Shown: positions 33,248 to 45,525, counted from the first letter of the stretch. The stretch is DNA of 64,000 nucleotides from Dactylorhiza incarnata (GCA_033032865.1 JAWHQI010000068.1:5146001-5210000); one strand, 5' to 3'. Numbers and translations are program-made. Notes: generated by a model not told the origin, from the sequence alone.

Positions 33248-36200
33248 TTACAGTCCAGACAAAAGAAGTTTTTCACTGTCCATGTCAACATTGTCACCAG
33301 AAAAATAAAGTTTTAGACGATGCCCATTAACCTTGAAATCACCCTTATCTGGGTGTGATATCAAAACAGTTCCATACGGATAAGCTTCCTTTACATTAAA
33401 AGGACCTGACCATCTAGATTTTAATTTTCCAGGAAATAAACGTAGACGAGAATTATAAAGTAATACTTGGTCTCCTGGTTTAAATGTTTTCGGGTGCCTT
33501 AAATTTTTATCGTGAAAGCATTTCGTTCGTTCCTTATATAATTTATTATTTTCATACGCATTGGAGCGCCACTCATCGAGTTCGTTGAGTTGGAATTTTC
33601 GAAGATCGGCGTGGGAGTGGGGATCAATATTTAAAAATTTAAGGGCCCAGAAAGCACGATGTTCTAATTCGACCGGTAAATGGCACGATTTCCCATATAC
33701 TAACCGATACGGTGTACAACCGATGGCGGTCTTGTACGCTGTTCGGTAAGCCCATAGAGCATCATTTAATTTATGTGACCAGTCCTTACGTGAGGTGGAA
33801 ACAGTTTTTTCTAAAATACGTTTGATTTCCCTATTCACTACCTCGACCTGGCCGTTAGTTTGGGGGTGGTAAGCAGTTGAAAGCTTATGTGTAACGCCAT
33901 ATTTTAAAAGTGTTTTTGCAAATTGTGCGTTACAAAAGTGCGAACCCCTGTCGCTAACGATGGCCCTAGGAGTACCGAATCGAGAAAATAATTTTTTTAA
34001 GAAAATAATAACGACTCGGGAGTCATTAGTAGGAAGAGCTTGGGCCTCTGCCCATCGAGACACGTAGTCTACCGCAACTAAAATGTATTTATTACCATGG
34101 CTAGAAGGAAGAGGACCTACAAAATCAATTCCCCAAAGGTCGAAAACTTCGCACTCGAGGAAATAATTTTGCAACATTTCATTTTTATTTGAGATATTTC
34201 CGGTCCGTTGGCAGCTATCGCACCGTCTCACAAACGATTGGGCATCTTTAAAAAGGCTAGGCCAATAAAAGCCTACACTAAGTACTTTGTGAGCGGTCCG
34301 ATTGGCTTGATAGTGCCCACCAGTCGGTCCTTCGTGTAAGTGTTTGAAAATATTTTGTCCTTCTTCGAAAGAAACACATCTCCTTACTACTTGGTCTGCA
34401 CAAACTCGAAACAGATACGGGTCCTCCCAAAAATAATTCTTCAGGTCAGAGAAGAATTTCTTCTTTTGCTGATAGGAAAATTCTTTTGGGAGGACTCGAG
34501 CTACTAAGTAGTTGTCGAAGTTTGCAAACCAAGGAGAAGGAGTAGTGTTGATTGATAATAACTTCTCGTCGGGAAAATAATCATTAAAAGTTTGTTCATT
34601 TAAATCTTCAATAAATGGGTTATCTAATCGTGAAAGATGGTCCGCGGCCAAATTCTCAGCCCCCTTTTTATCTCGGATTTCCAAGTCGAACTCCTGGAGG
34701 AGTAAGACCCAGCGAAGTAAGCGTGGTTTGGCATCCGGTTTAGAAAATAAATATTTGAGGGCCGAGTGGTCCGTAAAAACAATAATTTTTGAAAGCGTAA
34801 TATAAGGTCGAAATTTGTCGAATGCAAAAATAACTGCTAATAATTCTTTCTCCGTTGTGGTATAGTTCGCTTGCGCGGATGTAAGTGTTTTACTTGCGTA
34901 GAAAATAGGGTGGAAGTTTTTAGATATACGTTGTCCTAAAACAGCTCCCACCGCAAAGCTACTTGCATCGCACATGATTTCGAATGGAAGGTCCCAGATT
35001 GGAGCTGCCATAATTGGCGCATTTATCAGCTTATTTTTGATTAATTGAAAAGCAGATAAGCATGTATCATCAAAAATAAATGGAGTGTCTTTTTCTAAAA
35101 GATGAGTGAGTGGTTTGGTAATTTTCGAAAAATCTTTTATAAACCGCCGGTAAAAACCGGCATGTCCTAGAAAGCTTCTTATGGCCTTAACGTTGGTTGG
35201 CGGTGGCAGTTTTTCGATCACTTCTATTTTTGCTTCATCGACCTCAATTCCTCTTGCTGATATCTTATGACCTAAAACCAATCCCTCCCGTACCATGAAA
35301 TGACATTTTTCCCAGTTCAGGGCGAGATTGGTCTCCTCACACCGTTCTAACACTTTTTCTAAATTTTCTAAACAAAAATCGAAGGAATCACCAAACACGG
35401 AAAAGTCGTCCATAAATACCTCCATATTACTTTCTACGTACTTGTCGAAAATGGCCAACATACACCGTTGAAATGTTGTCGGCGCATTACATAAGCCAAA
35501 CGGCATTCTTCGATAGGCGAAGGTGCCGAAAGGACAAGTAAACGTCGTTTTCTCCCGGTCCTCGGGCGAGATGGGAATTTGGAAGTAGCCCGAGAGACCA
35601 TCGAGAAAACAATAAAAGCTATGGCCAGATAATCGTTCTAAGATTTGATCGATGAATGGCAAGGGGAAATGGTCCTTGCGGGTGGCGTCGTTCAATTTGC
35701 GATAATCAATACACATACGCCACCCAGTCACCGTCCGTGTTGGGATTAAGTCATTATTATCATTTAACACTACCGTGATACCTCCCTTTTTAGGAACTAC
35801 TTGAACGGGGCTTACCCATTTGCTATCTGAAATTGGATAGATAATTCCTGCGTCTAATAATTTCACGACCTCACCCTTTACTACTTCTTTCATGTTTGGG
35901 TTTAATCGGCGTTGAGGTTGAATAGAATTTTGTGAATTATCTTCCATTAGAATTTTGTGCATGCAGAAAGATGGACTTATGCCCTTAATATCAAAAATCT
36001 GCCAAGCAATTGCTTGGCGATGTTTTTGTAAAACTTTTAGCAATTTGGCATTTTCAGATCCACTTAAATGGGCCGACACTATTACTGGTAACTTAGAGTC
36101 TTTTTCTAAAAATTCATATTTTAAATGATTGGGTAGTTCTTTAAGTTCTAAAGTGGGAGGTTCCTCGTATGAAGATTTGAAAGACTTTTCTTTTTCAAAA

Positions 36201-36283
36201 GTAATTTCTTCAAAAAGGTTTGATTTAATTTGAAAATTTGAGGGGGCGGGAGCAATGGCCTGTACAACCCCGATGTTCGCCAC
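33248..36283 (-). CDS. ATH2 pol: reverse transcriptase, RNase H, integrase (open frame, 5' truncated)
   Basis: This is an uninterrupted 1011-codon frame. In order: RT ([10 protein letters not shown] near residue 175, [45 protein letters not shown]), RNase H ([45 protein letters not shown]), integrase zinc finger (H-H-C-C ending CDSCQRTGN), and integrase core with D (GIDFVGPLP), D (VSDRGSHF) and E ([10 protein letters not shown]), then a C-terminal domain ([15 protein letters not shown]). This is the Athila lineage, and all catalytic residues seen are kept. The first seven or so codons come from the TAT1 LTR; gag and protease are gone, so the element cannot move alone, though the protein could in principle be made. 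It is the best preserved pol in the window. Confidence 0.93.
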   Translation of the reverse strand: MANIGVVQAIAPAPSNFQIKSNLFEEITFEKEKSFKSSYEEPPTLELKELPNHLKYEFLEKDSKLPVIVSAHLSGSENAKLLKVLQKHRQAIAWQIFDIKGISPSFCMHKILMEDNSQNSIQPQRRLNPNMKEVVKGEVVKLLDAGIIYPISDSKWVSPVQVVPKKGGITVVLNDNNDLIPTRTVTGWRMCIDYRKLNDATRKDHFPLPFIDQILERLSGHSFYCFLDGLSGYFQIPISPEDREKTTFTCPFGTFAYRRMPFGLCNAPTTFQRCMLAIFDKYVESNMEVFMDDFSVFGDSFDFCLENLEKVLERCEETNLALNWEKCHFMVREGLVLGHKISARGIEVDEAKIEVIEKLPPPTNVKAIRSFLGHAGFYRRFIKDFSKITKPLTHLLEKDTPFIFDDTCLSAFQLIKNKLINAPIMAAPIWDLPFEIMCDASSFAVGAVLGQRISKNFHPIFYASKTLTSAQANYTTTEKELLAVIFAFDKFRPYITLSKIIVFTDHSALKYLFSKPDAKPRLLRWVLLLQEFDLEIRDKKGAENLAADHLSRLDNPFIEDLNEQTFNDYFPDEKLLSINTTPSPWFANFDNYLVARVLPKEFSYQQKKKFFSDLKNYFWEDPYLFRVCADQVVRRCVSFEEGQNIFKHLHEGPTGGHYQANRTAHKVLSVGFYWPSLFKDAQSFVRRCDSCQRTGNISNKNEMLQNYFLECEVFDLWGIDFVGPLPSSHGNKYILVAVDYVSRWAEAQALPTNDSRVVIIFLKKLFSRFGTPRAIVSDRGSHFCNAQFAKTLLKYGVTHKLSTAYHPQTNGQVEVVNREIKRILEKTVSTSRKDWSHKLNDALWAYRTAYKTAIGCTPYRLVYGKSCHLPVELEHRAFWALKFLNIDPHSHADLRKFQLNELDEWRSNAYENNKLYKERTKCFHDKNLRHPKTFKPGDQVLLYNSRLRLFPGKLKSRWSGPFNVKEAYPYGTVLISHPDKGDFKVNGHRLKLYFSGDNVDMDSEKLLLSGL

Positions 36284-37560
36284 TCGCGCTCAAGGAGGCG
36301 AGCCCAGAGGGGCGAACCCTGATCTCCGGCGAGGTAGGTCAAGGAAGAGCAAGAGACTGCGCAGGCGAGCGAGCCCAGCGGAGGGGAGTTAACCAGCTTC
36401 CTTGAAGCTCGCCGAGGTGGCGCAGGCTCGCGAGCTCCACTCGCGAGGAAGGCCATTTTGGGGTACAGTTAGCCATTTCGGGGTGCGGATAGCCATCCTG
36501 GGGTTCGCCGACCCAGAGACTCGCGAGGGCAGTGTATGCGAGCCCGACCGGTTAAGGAGGAAGCTCGCCAGGCGAGCCCGGAACCTCTTGGGGTACAGTT
36601 AGCCATTTTGGGGTACAGTTAGCCATTTTGGGGTGCGGATAGCCATCCTGGGGTTCGCCGACCCAGAGGCTCGCGAGGGCAGTGTATGCGAGCCCGACCG
36701 GTTAAGGAGGAAGCTCGCCAGGCGAGCCCGGAACCTCTTGGGGTACAGTTAGCCATTTTGGGGTGCGGATAGCCATCCTGGGGTTCGCCGACCCGGAGGC
36801 TCGCGAGGGCAGTGTACGCGAGCCCGACCGGTTAAGGAGGAAGCTCGCCAGGCGAGCCCGGAACCTCTTGGGGTGCAGTTAGCCATCCTGGGGTTCGCCG
36901 ACCCGGGGGTTCGCGAGCTCCGCTCGCGAGGGCAGTCGGCTTGGCCGGGTCGCTAGGAGCGAGCCCAACCATCCGAGGAAGGGGTCCGCTAGGCGAGCCC
37001 GCCTCGAGTGAGAGTTGATAATACCTCTGGAGTTCACCGACCCAGAGGCTCGCGAGCTCCACTCGCGAGGGAGGTCGCGAAGCGGGCTGGCTCGCCCCGT
37101 AGAGGTCCAGGAAGGGATTTTTACCAAGAGGCCCCCGGTGGTCTGCACCTAGCCTCTCTAAACAACGGAGTTTGGCTGCTAGCAGACCAATCCGGGGTGC
37201 GGATAGTAAGATTGGACAGCGGGATTTGGCTATTGACAGACCACAAAACTGAAATCTATAAATAGACCTCAAAGGGCACCTTGGAAGAGACGGTTCTTTA
37301 TCTGAGCTCTTCTCTCCCTAGGTCGCTTTGGTTTGGGCTCTCTAGCTCTCCAAGGTGCCCGAGTCTTAGCTTTGGCTTGGGAGGGGAAGCGCCCAACGAT
37401 CTTCCGGGTTAGTGGAGGGACCTCCTCGCTGAGACTAGGGTCTTCGTTCTTTGCTCGAGTCGTCAACCTTACCTCTCCCGAGGGACCGGTAAGGGCTAGC
37501 TGCCCCTCATCTCGGTGAGGGCCCCGAGCTCCACTCGAGACCGAGAAATCGGTTTCAACA
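36261..37560 (+). repeat. TAT1 5' LTR
   Basis: The LTR starts TGTACAACCCCGATGTTCGCC and ends TCGGTTTCAACA, the same ends as the TATN LTRs. It interrupts the ATH2 frame at 36260. A likely TATA box (CTATAAATAGA) lies at 37257-37267. It is GC-rich with many GCTCGCGAG motifs and a tandem repeat at 36430-36890. The 3' partner is deleted. Confidence 0.85.
36430..36890. repeat. 130/150-bp tandem repeat in TAT1 LTR
   Basis: The block from GTTAAGGAGGAAGCTCGCC recurs at 36551, 36701 and 36831, spacings of 150 and 130 bp. The 20-bp difference is one extra copy of the sub-unit GGGGTACAGTTAGCCATTTT. Confidence 0.9.
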
Positions 37561-37563
37561 TTT

Positions 37564-37581
37564 TGGTGCGGTGAGCGTGGA
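37564..37581 (+). other. TAT1 primer binding site, unusual sequence
   Basis: TGGTGCGGTGAGCGTGGA begins three bases after the LTR end. TATN has TGGTGCGGTAAGCGTGGA at the same place. It differs from the tRNA-Met site of the other elements and from the TGGCGCCGT start common in Tat elements; the cognate tRNA is unknown. Confidence 0.65.
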
Positions 37582-37616
37582 GCGCGGCTGGTTCAAGAAA
37601 GTCCCAGAGAAGAGTT

Positions 37617-38681
37617 ATGGCTGGAGATGAAGAGCAGGGCGAGGAGTTCGGCGAGACCCCTCAGGAGGCCATGGCTAGGATGTTCGCGGACTTCAGGAAG
37701 GAGGTGCTCGACACCTTGGGGTTCACGGTCACGGCTCTGCGGAGTGAATTCGCGACCCCGGCACCTCAGGCGACCACTCCCCCAACAACAGTCGGCGAGA
37801 GGGCACCAGGAGGAAGGGCTGGAAAAGAAGTTGCCATTGAACCAGGACATGACAGGGAAGGGCGAGTGTTGTTCGCCAGTCCGCGAGCCGTCGCGAATGC
37901 GATCCCAAGCTTGGCGAGCGAGCTGGGTCCGCGAGCCGAGCGAGAGAAGATGGTAGGAGGTGGAAGCCCCTTCTGCGAATTAGTGTTGTCTGCGCCCGTT
38001 CCGACGGGATTCAGAGAATGGGATAGAGTGTACTACAATGGCAGAGATGACCCAGTTCAGCATCTGCAGTCTTTCGAGGACTCGGTCTCCATCAGGCCGA
38101 TGTCCGATGCCTTCAAGTGTCGGCTCTTCGCCGTCACTCTCAAGGAGAAGGCCAGGGACTGGTTTCACTCGCTTCCGGCAGGCTCCATCTACGCGTTCGA
38201 GGACCTGCGCCGTAGTTTCTTGTTGAGATTTTCAACTTCAAAGAGGAGGAAGAAGGACGCTGATTCCCTCTTCGCGGTGAAGCAAGAGTCCAGGGAGACG
38301 TTGGCTCAGTACGCGGATCGGTTCCAGGAGGAAGTGCAGCTCACTCAGGAGGTGCCCGGATTTGCACTTCAACTCGCCTTCACGGTCGGGTTGAAGGAAA
38401 GCTTCTTCAAGATGGCATTGAAAAGAAAGGCCCCCGTCTCCTATGAGGAGCTGATGGAGAGGGTGGCGGAGGAAGTAGCAAGCGAAGAAGCCAACCCAGA
38501 GCTCACCAAGAGGCTGGCCAAGCTCGGTGAGCCGGAGGTGAGGCAGCAAGAGGTCAGAAGAAGAGAAGAACCCCGGGCCCCGGAGGTGGGATGGAGGCCG
38601 CAGGGTGGAGGAGTGCAGGGGCAAGGAAGGGGTTATGGCCCAGGAAGGGGTAACCGTTTCGAGGGGCAATGGAGACCCCCC
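37617..38681 (+). pseudogene. TAT1 gag, N-terminal and core domain
   Basis: From ATG 37617 the frame holds a coiled N-terminal segment (MARMFADFRKEVLDTLGF), then the Ty3-type gag core (WDRVYYNGRDDPVQHLQSFE, ARDWFHSLPAGSIYAFEDL, SLFAVKQESRETLAQYADRF) at residues about 130-240. The C-terminal part with the Cys/His finger is in another frame: the shift occurs near the C6 run at 38676-38681. In this frame translation would run on to a stop at 38813 through unrelated basic sequence. Strongly purine-rich, high-GC codon use sets it apart from the AT-rich ATH2. Confidence 0.88.
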
Positions 38682-40606
38682 AGTTGGGGTGGAGGCAAGG
38701 CCCGATGCAGTTGCCTCCCCCACCTCAACAGGCCATGGCAATTGGCCGGGGAAGAGGAAGGGGAAGAGGAGAAGCGGAGGCGGCGGCCGCTAGGAGAAGA
38801 AGGAACAGGATAGCAGAGACCGGGGCAAGGGAAGCGGCGGTGCCCTATTGCGTCTTCCACGATGTGGAAGGCCACTCCACGGACACCTGTCCGGAGTTCC
38901 TGGAGGTAAAGAGGGGCCGAGCACCCGCACCACCACCGCAGCAGCCGTTAAGGATCGTGGAGGTGGAACCTCGGGAGGAGGACGAAAGATGTGAGGACAG
39001 AGCAGATCTGGGGAACAGAGGAGGGATCGGAGTGATCCATGGGGGGGTAGGGGTGGAGGCGACCCGCAAGGCTAGTCTCCATACCATCTACCGCCGGAGC
39101 GTGGCGTCAACATCCACCGCTCCACCCCCGACCGAGAAAATTATTTTCACCCAAAAGGACATGCCGAGCTACGAAGACCCGTTCTGCGACGCGCTGGTCA
39201 TCCAGACGGCGATCGAGAACTTCACCGTCTCCCGGATCCTAGTGGACAATGGGAGTTCGGTCAATGTCATCTTCAAGAAGGCATTCGACAAGATGGAGGT
39301 GGAGCCCAGAAGGGTGTTGTCCTCGGATGGCCCTCTGTTCGGATTTTCGGGAGAGAGGAAGGAAGTAGAAGGAGGGGTAGGGCTCCATGTGACCCTGGGT
39401 GGGCAGTCTCGGAACTGTCGCTTTGTCATAGTGGACGCCCCGAGCAGTTACAGCGCCATCTTCGGACGGCCACTCATCAGCGCGTTCCGTTGCGTCCCCT
39501 CCACTTTTCATCAGTGCCTCAAATTCAACGACGGAGGGGTCCAGGTGCGGGTCAGGGGGGATCCCAAGGTAGCAAGACAGTGCTACGTGACGGCTGTCAA
39601 CACCATCTCCTGGATGGGAGAAGCCGAGGAGTGGGATAAGGTGGTGGAGGAGGTAGCCGAAGCCGGAGGTCTGGAGGTGGCTGAAGAGAAGAAGGGAGGT
39701 GAAGTTCATGTCCAGGAAGGGGTAGCTGAGGTACCCCGGGCGGGGAGAAAGGGAGAAGAGAAGAAGGCCCAAGAGAGAAGGACGGAGGAACTGATGGTGG
39801 TAGGGAAGGAAGTCAAGGAAGAGACTCAAGCTCCCGCTTGTGCAGAGGAAGAGAAGGCTTGGGGGGAGCAGTCCCGGTTGGAGACCGTGGACGAGGTCGT
39901 GGAGCTCGAGGTCGTCACCCGGCTGGGGGTGGTGGAAAAAGTCCGGGTCAGCGGAGGACTCAGCCCAGGAGATCAAGCGGAGATTCTAGCTTTCGTGCAA
40001 CAGAACGTGGACGTCTTCGCTTGGAGCGCCGCCGAAATGCCCGGGATCGATGCAGATGTGGCGTGCCATCGCCTCAACCTCGACCCCGGTGCCCGTCCCA
40101 TCCTCCAGAAGAGGAGAGCCGTCGCAGACAAGCAAGAAGGGCCCATCCGGGAGGAGGTGGGCAAACTCCTGCAAGCCGGATTTGTATCGGAGATCCAGTA
40201 TCCAGGCTGGGTCTCCAACGTCGTTATGGTAAAGAAGGGTGGAGGTAAGTGGCGTATGTGTATCGATTTTTCACTTCTTAATAAAGCATGCCCGAAAGAT
40301 TGCTACCCCTTGCCCAGAATCGACGCGCTGGTTGACTCAGCCGTCGGTTTTACTGTAATGTCCTTCTTAGATGCTTTTTCAGGTTACCATCAAATCCGCA
40401 TGCATCCCCCGGACATTAAGGACGTTTCCTTCATCACGGGGGATGGATGTTATTGCTATAAGATGATGCCCTTCGGGCTCAAGAACGCAGGGGCAACATA
40501 CCAAAGGATGATGGATAGGGTCTTCCGCGAACAGAAAGGAAGAAATTTAGAGGTCTATGTCGACGACCTCATGGTTAAGAGCCGAGACCTCGGGACCCAC
40601 CTCTGA
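38669..40606 (+). pseudogene. TAT1 gag finger, protease and first part of RT
   Basis: This frame opens near the C6 run and carries the gag C-terminus with a CxxH...H...C finger (YCVFHDVEGHSTDTCPEF), the protease (LVDNGSSVNVIF, IFGRPLISAF), a Glu-rich spacer, and RT up to the active site (WRMCIDFSLLNKACPKD, MMPFGLKNAGATYQRM, VYVDDLMVKS). It ends at TGA 40604-40606, in the position of an Arg codon (CGA to TGA, a CpG transition). The next codons are in the same frame. Confidence 0.9.
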
Positions 40607-42053
40607 GACCTCGAAGAGACATTCGGGACCCTGCGGCGGTACAAGATGAAGCTCAATCCCTTGAAGTGTGTCTTCGGGGCAAGCCGAGGGAAGTTCCTGG
40701 GCCATTTGCTCACCCCCACGGGAGTAGAGCCCAACCCGGACAAAGTTAAAGCGGTGATGGAGTTAGAGTCGCCGAGGAACCCGAAGGAGGTCCAGAGCCT
40801 CACAGGGAAATTGGCTGGGCTCAGTAGATTCCTCTCCAAGGCGGGAGAAAAATGTGCACCTTTTTTCAAAGTACTGCGGGGAAACAAGAAGTTCGAATGG
40901 ACCCCGGAGTGCGAGAGGGCCTTCCAAGCCCTGAAAGAACAGCTCACTCAAACCCCTCTACTCCAGGGACCGAGACCAGGAGAGGACCTATCTCTATACC
41001 TAGGGGTAGGATCCGAGGCCGTAAGTTCCGTGCTAATCCGAGAGGAGGGGAAGAAACAGTTCCCAATCTACTATGTTAGTCGAGTGCTGAAGAAGGCGGA
41101 ACTCCGATACCCAATCCTAGAAAAGTTAGCCTTCGCCTTGGTGGTATCGGCCCGGAGGCTCCGGCCTTACTTTCAAGCCCATTCAATTAAAGTGGTGACC
41201 GACCATCCGCTCCGCAAAATCATGGAAGGGGTGGAACACTCAGGAAGGTTGGCAAAGTGGTCCGTGGAATTAAGCGAGTTCAATATCACCTTCGTACCCA
41301 GGACATCCATCAGGGCTCAAGCAGTGGCAGACTTCATGGCCGACTACGCGGCCAAAGTGGAGGAGCACGAGCCACCTTCCCCGGAAGCATGGAAGATGTT
41401 GGTGGACGGAGCGTCGGGAAAACACTCCTTCGGGGGGGGAATAGTCCTAGTGAGTCCTCAGGGGACTCGGATTGAGCAAGCCTTAAACATCCATTTTCCA
41501 ATTACCAACAACCAGGCGGAGTACGAAGCAGTGATAGCGGGCCTTCGGCTGGCCCGGGAACTGGGTGTGCAGGACGTGGAGGTCTCCACAGACTCCATGG
41601 TGGTGGCATGCCAGATCAAAGGCGAGTTCAAAGCAAAGGATCCAACCCTCCTGCTATACCTGGAGAAGGTTAAGGGAGTCATCCGGCAGTTCCGCACCTT
41701 CTCAATCAAACACGTGCCGAGGGAGGAGAGCACCCTGGCGGACCTCCTAGCCAAGTTCGGTCCTCGAGCGGGGGGAACGACTTCGGAACTCTTCTGGCCC
41801 TCCATCGAGGAGGGAGAGTCGATGGAAGTGGATCAGCAGGCCTCGTGGACGGATCCATTCATCACCTTCCTATCCTCCGGACAGTTCCCTGGAGAGGATG
41901 TGGACAAGAGGCGCTTCAGGTATAAGTCCGCCTATTACTCTTTGCATGCAGGGGGGCTATATAGAAAGACTCTCTCAGGACTTCTGGCTCGTTGTGTCTC
42001 CGAGGAAGAGGTCCCGAGGGTCCTGGAAGAAATTCACTCCGGGGAGTGCGGCA
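40607..42053 (+). pseudogene. TAT1 RT thumb, RNase H, second (archaeal-type) RNase H, start of integrase
   Basis: The frame continues the RT (KLNPLKCVFGASRGKFLGH), then RNase H (YYVSRVLKKAELRYPILEK, VVTDHPLRKIM), and then a second RNase H (MLVDGASGKHSFGGGIVLVS, NNQAEYEAVIAGLRLA, VSTDSMVVACQI, PREESTLADLLAKF). Two RNase H domains mark the Tat lineage. It ends at the start of the integrase zinc region (ARCVSEEEVPRVLEEIH), where homology stops at 42053. The rest of integrase and the 3' LTR are deleted. Confidence 0.92.
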
Positions 42054-43365
42054 GTCCCGTATTCGAATACCTAAAACTCTCGTCCCGTATTCGAATACCT
42101 AAAACTCGCTTTAAGTGGTGAACCCCGCTATTGGGTTTGACTCCAATCCAGGAGATTTACGTCATTCTCTCTCGAGAAATGTGTGTAACTCTCTTTACTC
42201 TTAAGTGCTCACTTCAGACTATCGACCTCTCGGCTAGCCAAGAATGAAAGCAAAGGTGGGGATTATATATCGATAATATAGCTCCACTAAATTTTAATTA
42301 AGAGTAAATCTAAGGCCCAACACTTTAGAAAGTGAAAGAAGACTAAAGGATCATAACTTGATCAACTCATCCTCAGATCATCAAGATCGAGTACTATGAG
42401 GATTTAGTTACTCATGGTGGAGGGGTTGGAGAGAGAAATGATGAAGATTTTAAGAGAACAAAAACATACCATTTTTATTAAACAAAAGTTCAACTGAGAT
42501 TACAATTTCATGGAAAGCCTACTAAGCATTAGTAATACACTATAAAAGGAAATTACAAAGGCATTACAACATTCATATGAAAACTAGAAAAGGAAATGCA
42601 TTGAAATAAGAGAGAGAGAGAGAGAGAAAGAGAATAAAATGACATGAAAAACACTGAAAATAGAGTAGTAACACTAGTTCTCTCTCCAAAAACTGAATGG
42701 GGAAAGCTTGGAGGTCATTTCAATTTATAGAATTTTTTCTGCCTCGGTCACGCCCTCAGTCACGCCCGTGACTAGGGGCGTGACATTGTTTAATCAATTA
42801 TGCGGCTTGGATCAGGTTCGGCGCACGATTCTGACGCGATTTGATGGGTCACGCCCTAGGTCACGCCCGTGACTGAGGGCGTGACCATTTCGGTGGTTAG
42901 TCGGGTCATGGGCGCTGGCGGCGATCATGGGCGCTGGCGGCTGGCTGACGTGGCAGTCACGGGCGTGACTGGAAGCACGCCCGTGTAACAGTGGCGTGAC
43001 CAATTCGGTGGTCAGCTGGTCGAATCTGAGCTGTTCACGGGCTGGTCACGGGCGTGGCTTGCGTGTCACGGGCGTGACTTGTGTGTCACGGCCGTGTACT
43101 TTGGGCGTGTCTGACCAGATCTTCTGAATTATGTTGGCAGCAGCTTAACTGGAAATAGCAACTTACACGCCCTAGGTCACGGGCGTGACCTAGGGCGTGA
43201 CTTAGGAAATTTTGCATTTTTGACCTGAAAATTCAGAAAACTTAAGTTAGCACTAAAAATAGGAAAATGAACCAAAATTGCATTTAGGTAAACAACAATA
43301 AGCAAAAAGTAAGAGTAAATATCCTAAAAATAACCTAATTAAACTAACTAGATTTAGCATTATCA
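42054..43365 (-). repeat. ATH2 5' LTR, truncated
   Basis: This matches 30208-31490 and ends ATTATCA like the 3' LTR, followed by TTAAT. About 400 bp of the LTR, the primer site and all of gag and protease are missing. The truncation point at 42054 carries a 28-bp tandem duplication (GTCCCGTATTCGAATACC at 42054 and 42082). Confidence 0.92.
43166..43199. repeat. 34-bp palindrome in ATH2 5' LTR
   Basis: This is the same 16+2+16 structure as at 31291-31324, unchanged. Confidence 0.92.
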
Positions 43366-43370
43366 TTAAT
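43366..43370. other. Target site duplication of ATH2, right copy (TTAAT)
   Basis: Identical to 29803-29807. Confidence 0.92.
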
Positions 43371-43796
43371 CATTCAATTCTTGAAAAAGCTCACAGCAGT
43401 TTGCAGATTTAGAGGGAGATGTTGTAGATTCAGTTATGACAGATTCAAATTCAAATTGGTAGCACAACATATTCAGATTATAAAGCTACAGTTCAGATCA
43501 ACAAATTCAGAAAGCTAAAAAATAGCAGATAAAGCTTTTCAAATAATCAAATTCAGAAAGTCAAAAGCAAGAACTCAGAGAAAGGCAGTGTCAGAATTCA
43601 GAGAAAGTCAAAGGTTCTATTTATTTGTTTTTATTAGTTTTATTTTCAATGCAAAAATTTCAAAACTCAGAGTATCACATTTTATATATCTGCTGAAATA
43701 TTTAAAATCTATCAGATATATATGCTCTGTTGTTTTGTTATTTGTTTTGTTATTCAAATTTTGTCAAATAGTGTCCTAACCCAAATAAGGGGAGAT
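43371..43796 (+). other. SIRE-3 3' untranslated region, second part, with polypurine tract
   Basis: Continues the noncoding SIRE-3 tail after the ATH2 insertion and ends AAATAAGGGGAGAT directly before the 3' LTR. No gene is seen. Confidence 0.8.
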
Positions 43797-45520
43797 TGTT
43801 GGAACAACCCTATTACTGATTTAGGCTAGGATCACTATCTGTTTATTAGGACTAAGTTGACCCCAATGTATAGTCCAAAGGGTCAAGGTTTTAGGCTGAT
43901 AGAACTTAAGAAAAGATAAGTTTTCTGCATTCGACGAACTCAATACTGCGTTCGAGGAATTTCCCTCTACGTTCGACGAACAGCTTACATTCTGCGTTCG
44001 ACAAATGGCTTGCTTCAATCACATCGTCTCAGCGGCTCAGCGGTCGACGAACTCATCTCAGCGGTCGACGAACTCGTCTCAGCGGTCGACGAAATTATCC
44101 AGTCTCAGTGGTCGACAATTTTATTCAGCTCTGCGTTCGAAGAATAAGTATCAGATGTTGAGATCGACGAAAGTTCTTCTCAGCTCAACTAATTCAATTC
44201 TTCCAGCCAGATTCAGTTGAGGTCGACGAACTCAACATTGTGTTCGACGAAATTTGTTGAGATCGACGAAAATTTCTCTGCGTCAGAATTATTTCAGAAG
44301 ATCAGATATTATTCTCTTCAGTACGACGAACCTCATTCTGCGTTCGATGAACTCAGCTCTGCGCTCGACGAAATGTGTTATTTCAGTTCAGTATTTCAGA
44401 CAGATTATTTTTTTCTATACTTTGAACGTAGATCCTTCAGCAACGGCTCTATTATATCAGATAAGTAAGGATTATATCTTTCCTTTTATTATTTCGAGAA
44501 TATAGTCATTGACATTTAGCTGAAAAGGACACGTTCATGAAAAAAAGAAAAAGGTAAATGGCCTATCAGATTTACAGTACAGGATATATCTCTTTCAGAA
44601 TATTTTATTCCTTAAATTAAGGGATTTGATTTCAAATTTGTCAGAGATTTTCAAAAAGAAAAGGAAGTAGATATACAGTATTATCATTACAACATATTAC
44701 AGTATAGTAGTACAGGAAAAAGGAAGAAGAAGAATATACAGTCGATAGGGGAAAAAACACACAGAAAAAGCTTTACAGATCTTCTTCTTCCTCAAGCAGC
44801 ACTCATTCACTAAGAACATCAACTCTACTCTCTCAGTCATCAGCTGCTAGATCAGATCTTCAAAGAGCAACAATAATCTGAAGAACTTATTCTTTCAGAT
44901 TCATCAGCTACAGGAAGATCAGTACATTCAAGAGAAAGCTCCAGCCATCTACTGTCAAACAATTTTATATCAGACAGGGGGAGCTTTACAACATCAACAA
45001 TCCACTAGAGTCTTCTCTCAGAATATTGACAGAGAAGAACTTCATAACCCTTCTTTACCCCCATCTTGTACAGGGTTATAACTCCCTTCAAAAGTTAACC
45101 TCTTGGTGACAGGGCACCTGAACAAAAACATGTGGTTGGGTTAGAGCACCTGATCAAAAGCTCACTTTGTGTGTGGGCACCTGATCAAAAACCCCTTGGT
45201 GATAGGGCACCTGATCAAAAACCTAGTGGATCCTACCAAGTGTGGTAGAAGAGTAGACGTACCCAGGTTTATTGGGGAACTACTATAAAACTCCTTGTGT
45301 CCTCTGTGTTGTGATTTTCTGTGTGTTGTGTTGTGTGCTGATTTGTTTTTATTTTATTTTATAACTCACTCTGCAATACACATATAAGTAACACTATTTT
45401 AATTCCGCTATAAAATTAAGTGAAAAGTTTTTAATACTCTATTCACACCCCCCCTTCTAGAGTAAATATAAGATCTAACCTCACATTCAATTGGTATCAA
45501 AGCATATCAATTGACTTTCA
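43797..45520 (+). repeat. SIRE-3 3' LTR
   Basis: The 1724-bp partner of 22154-23889, with the same ends, TATA box (45283-45291) and motif cluster (43925-44370). The poly-C run here is shorter (about 8 C at 45448-45456) than in the 5' LTR. Confidence 0.92.
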
Positions 45521-45525
45521 GCGGT
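45521..45525. other. Target site duplication of SIRE-3, right copy (GCGGT)
   Basis: Pairs with GTGGT at 22149-22153 with one transition. Confidence 0.8.
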
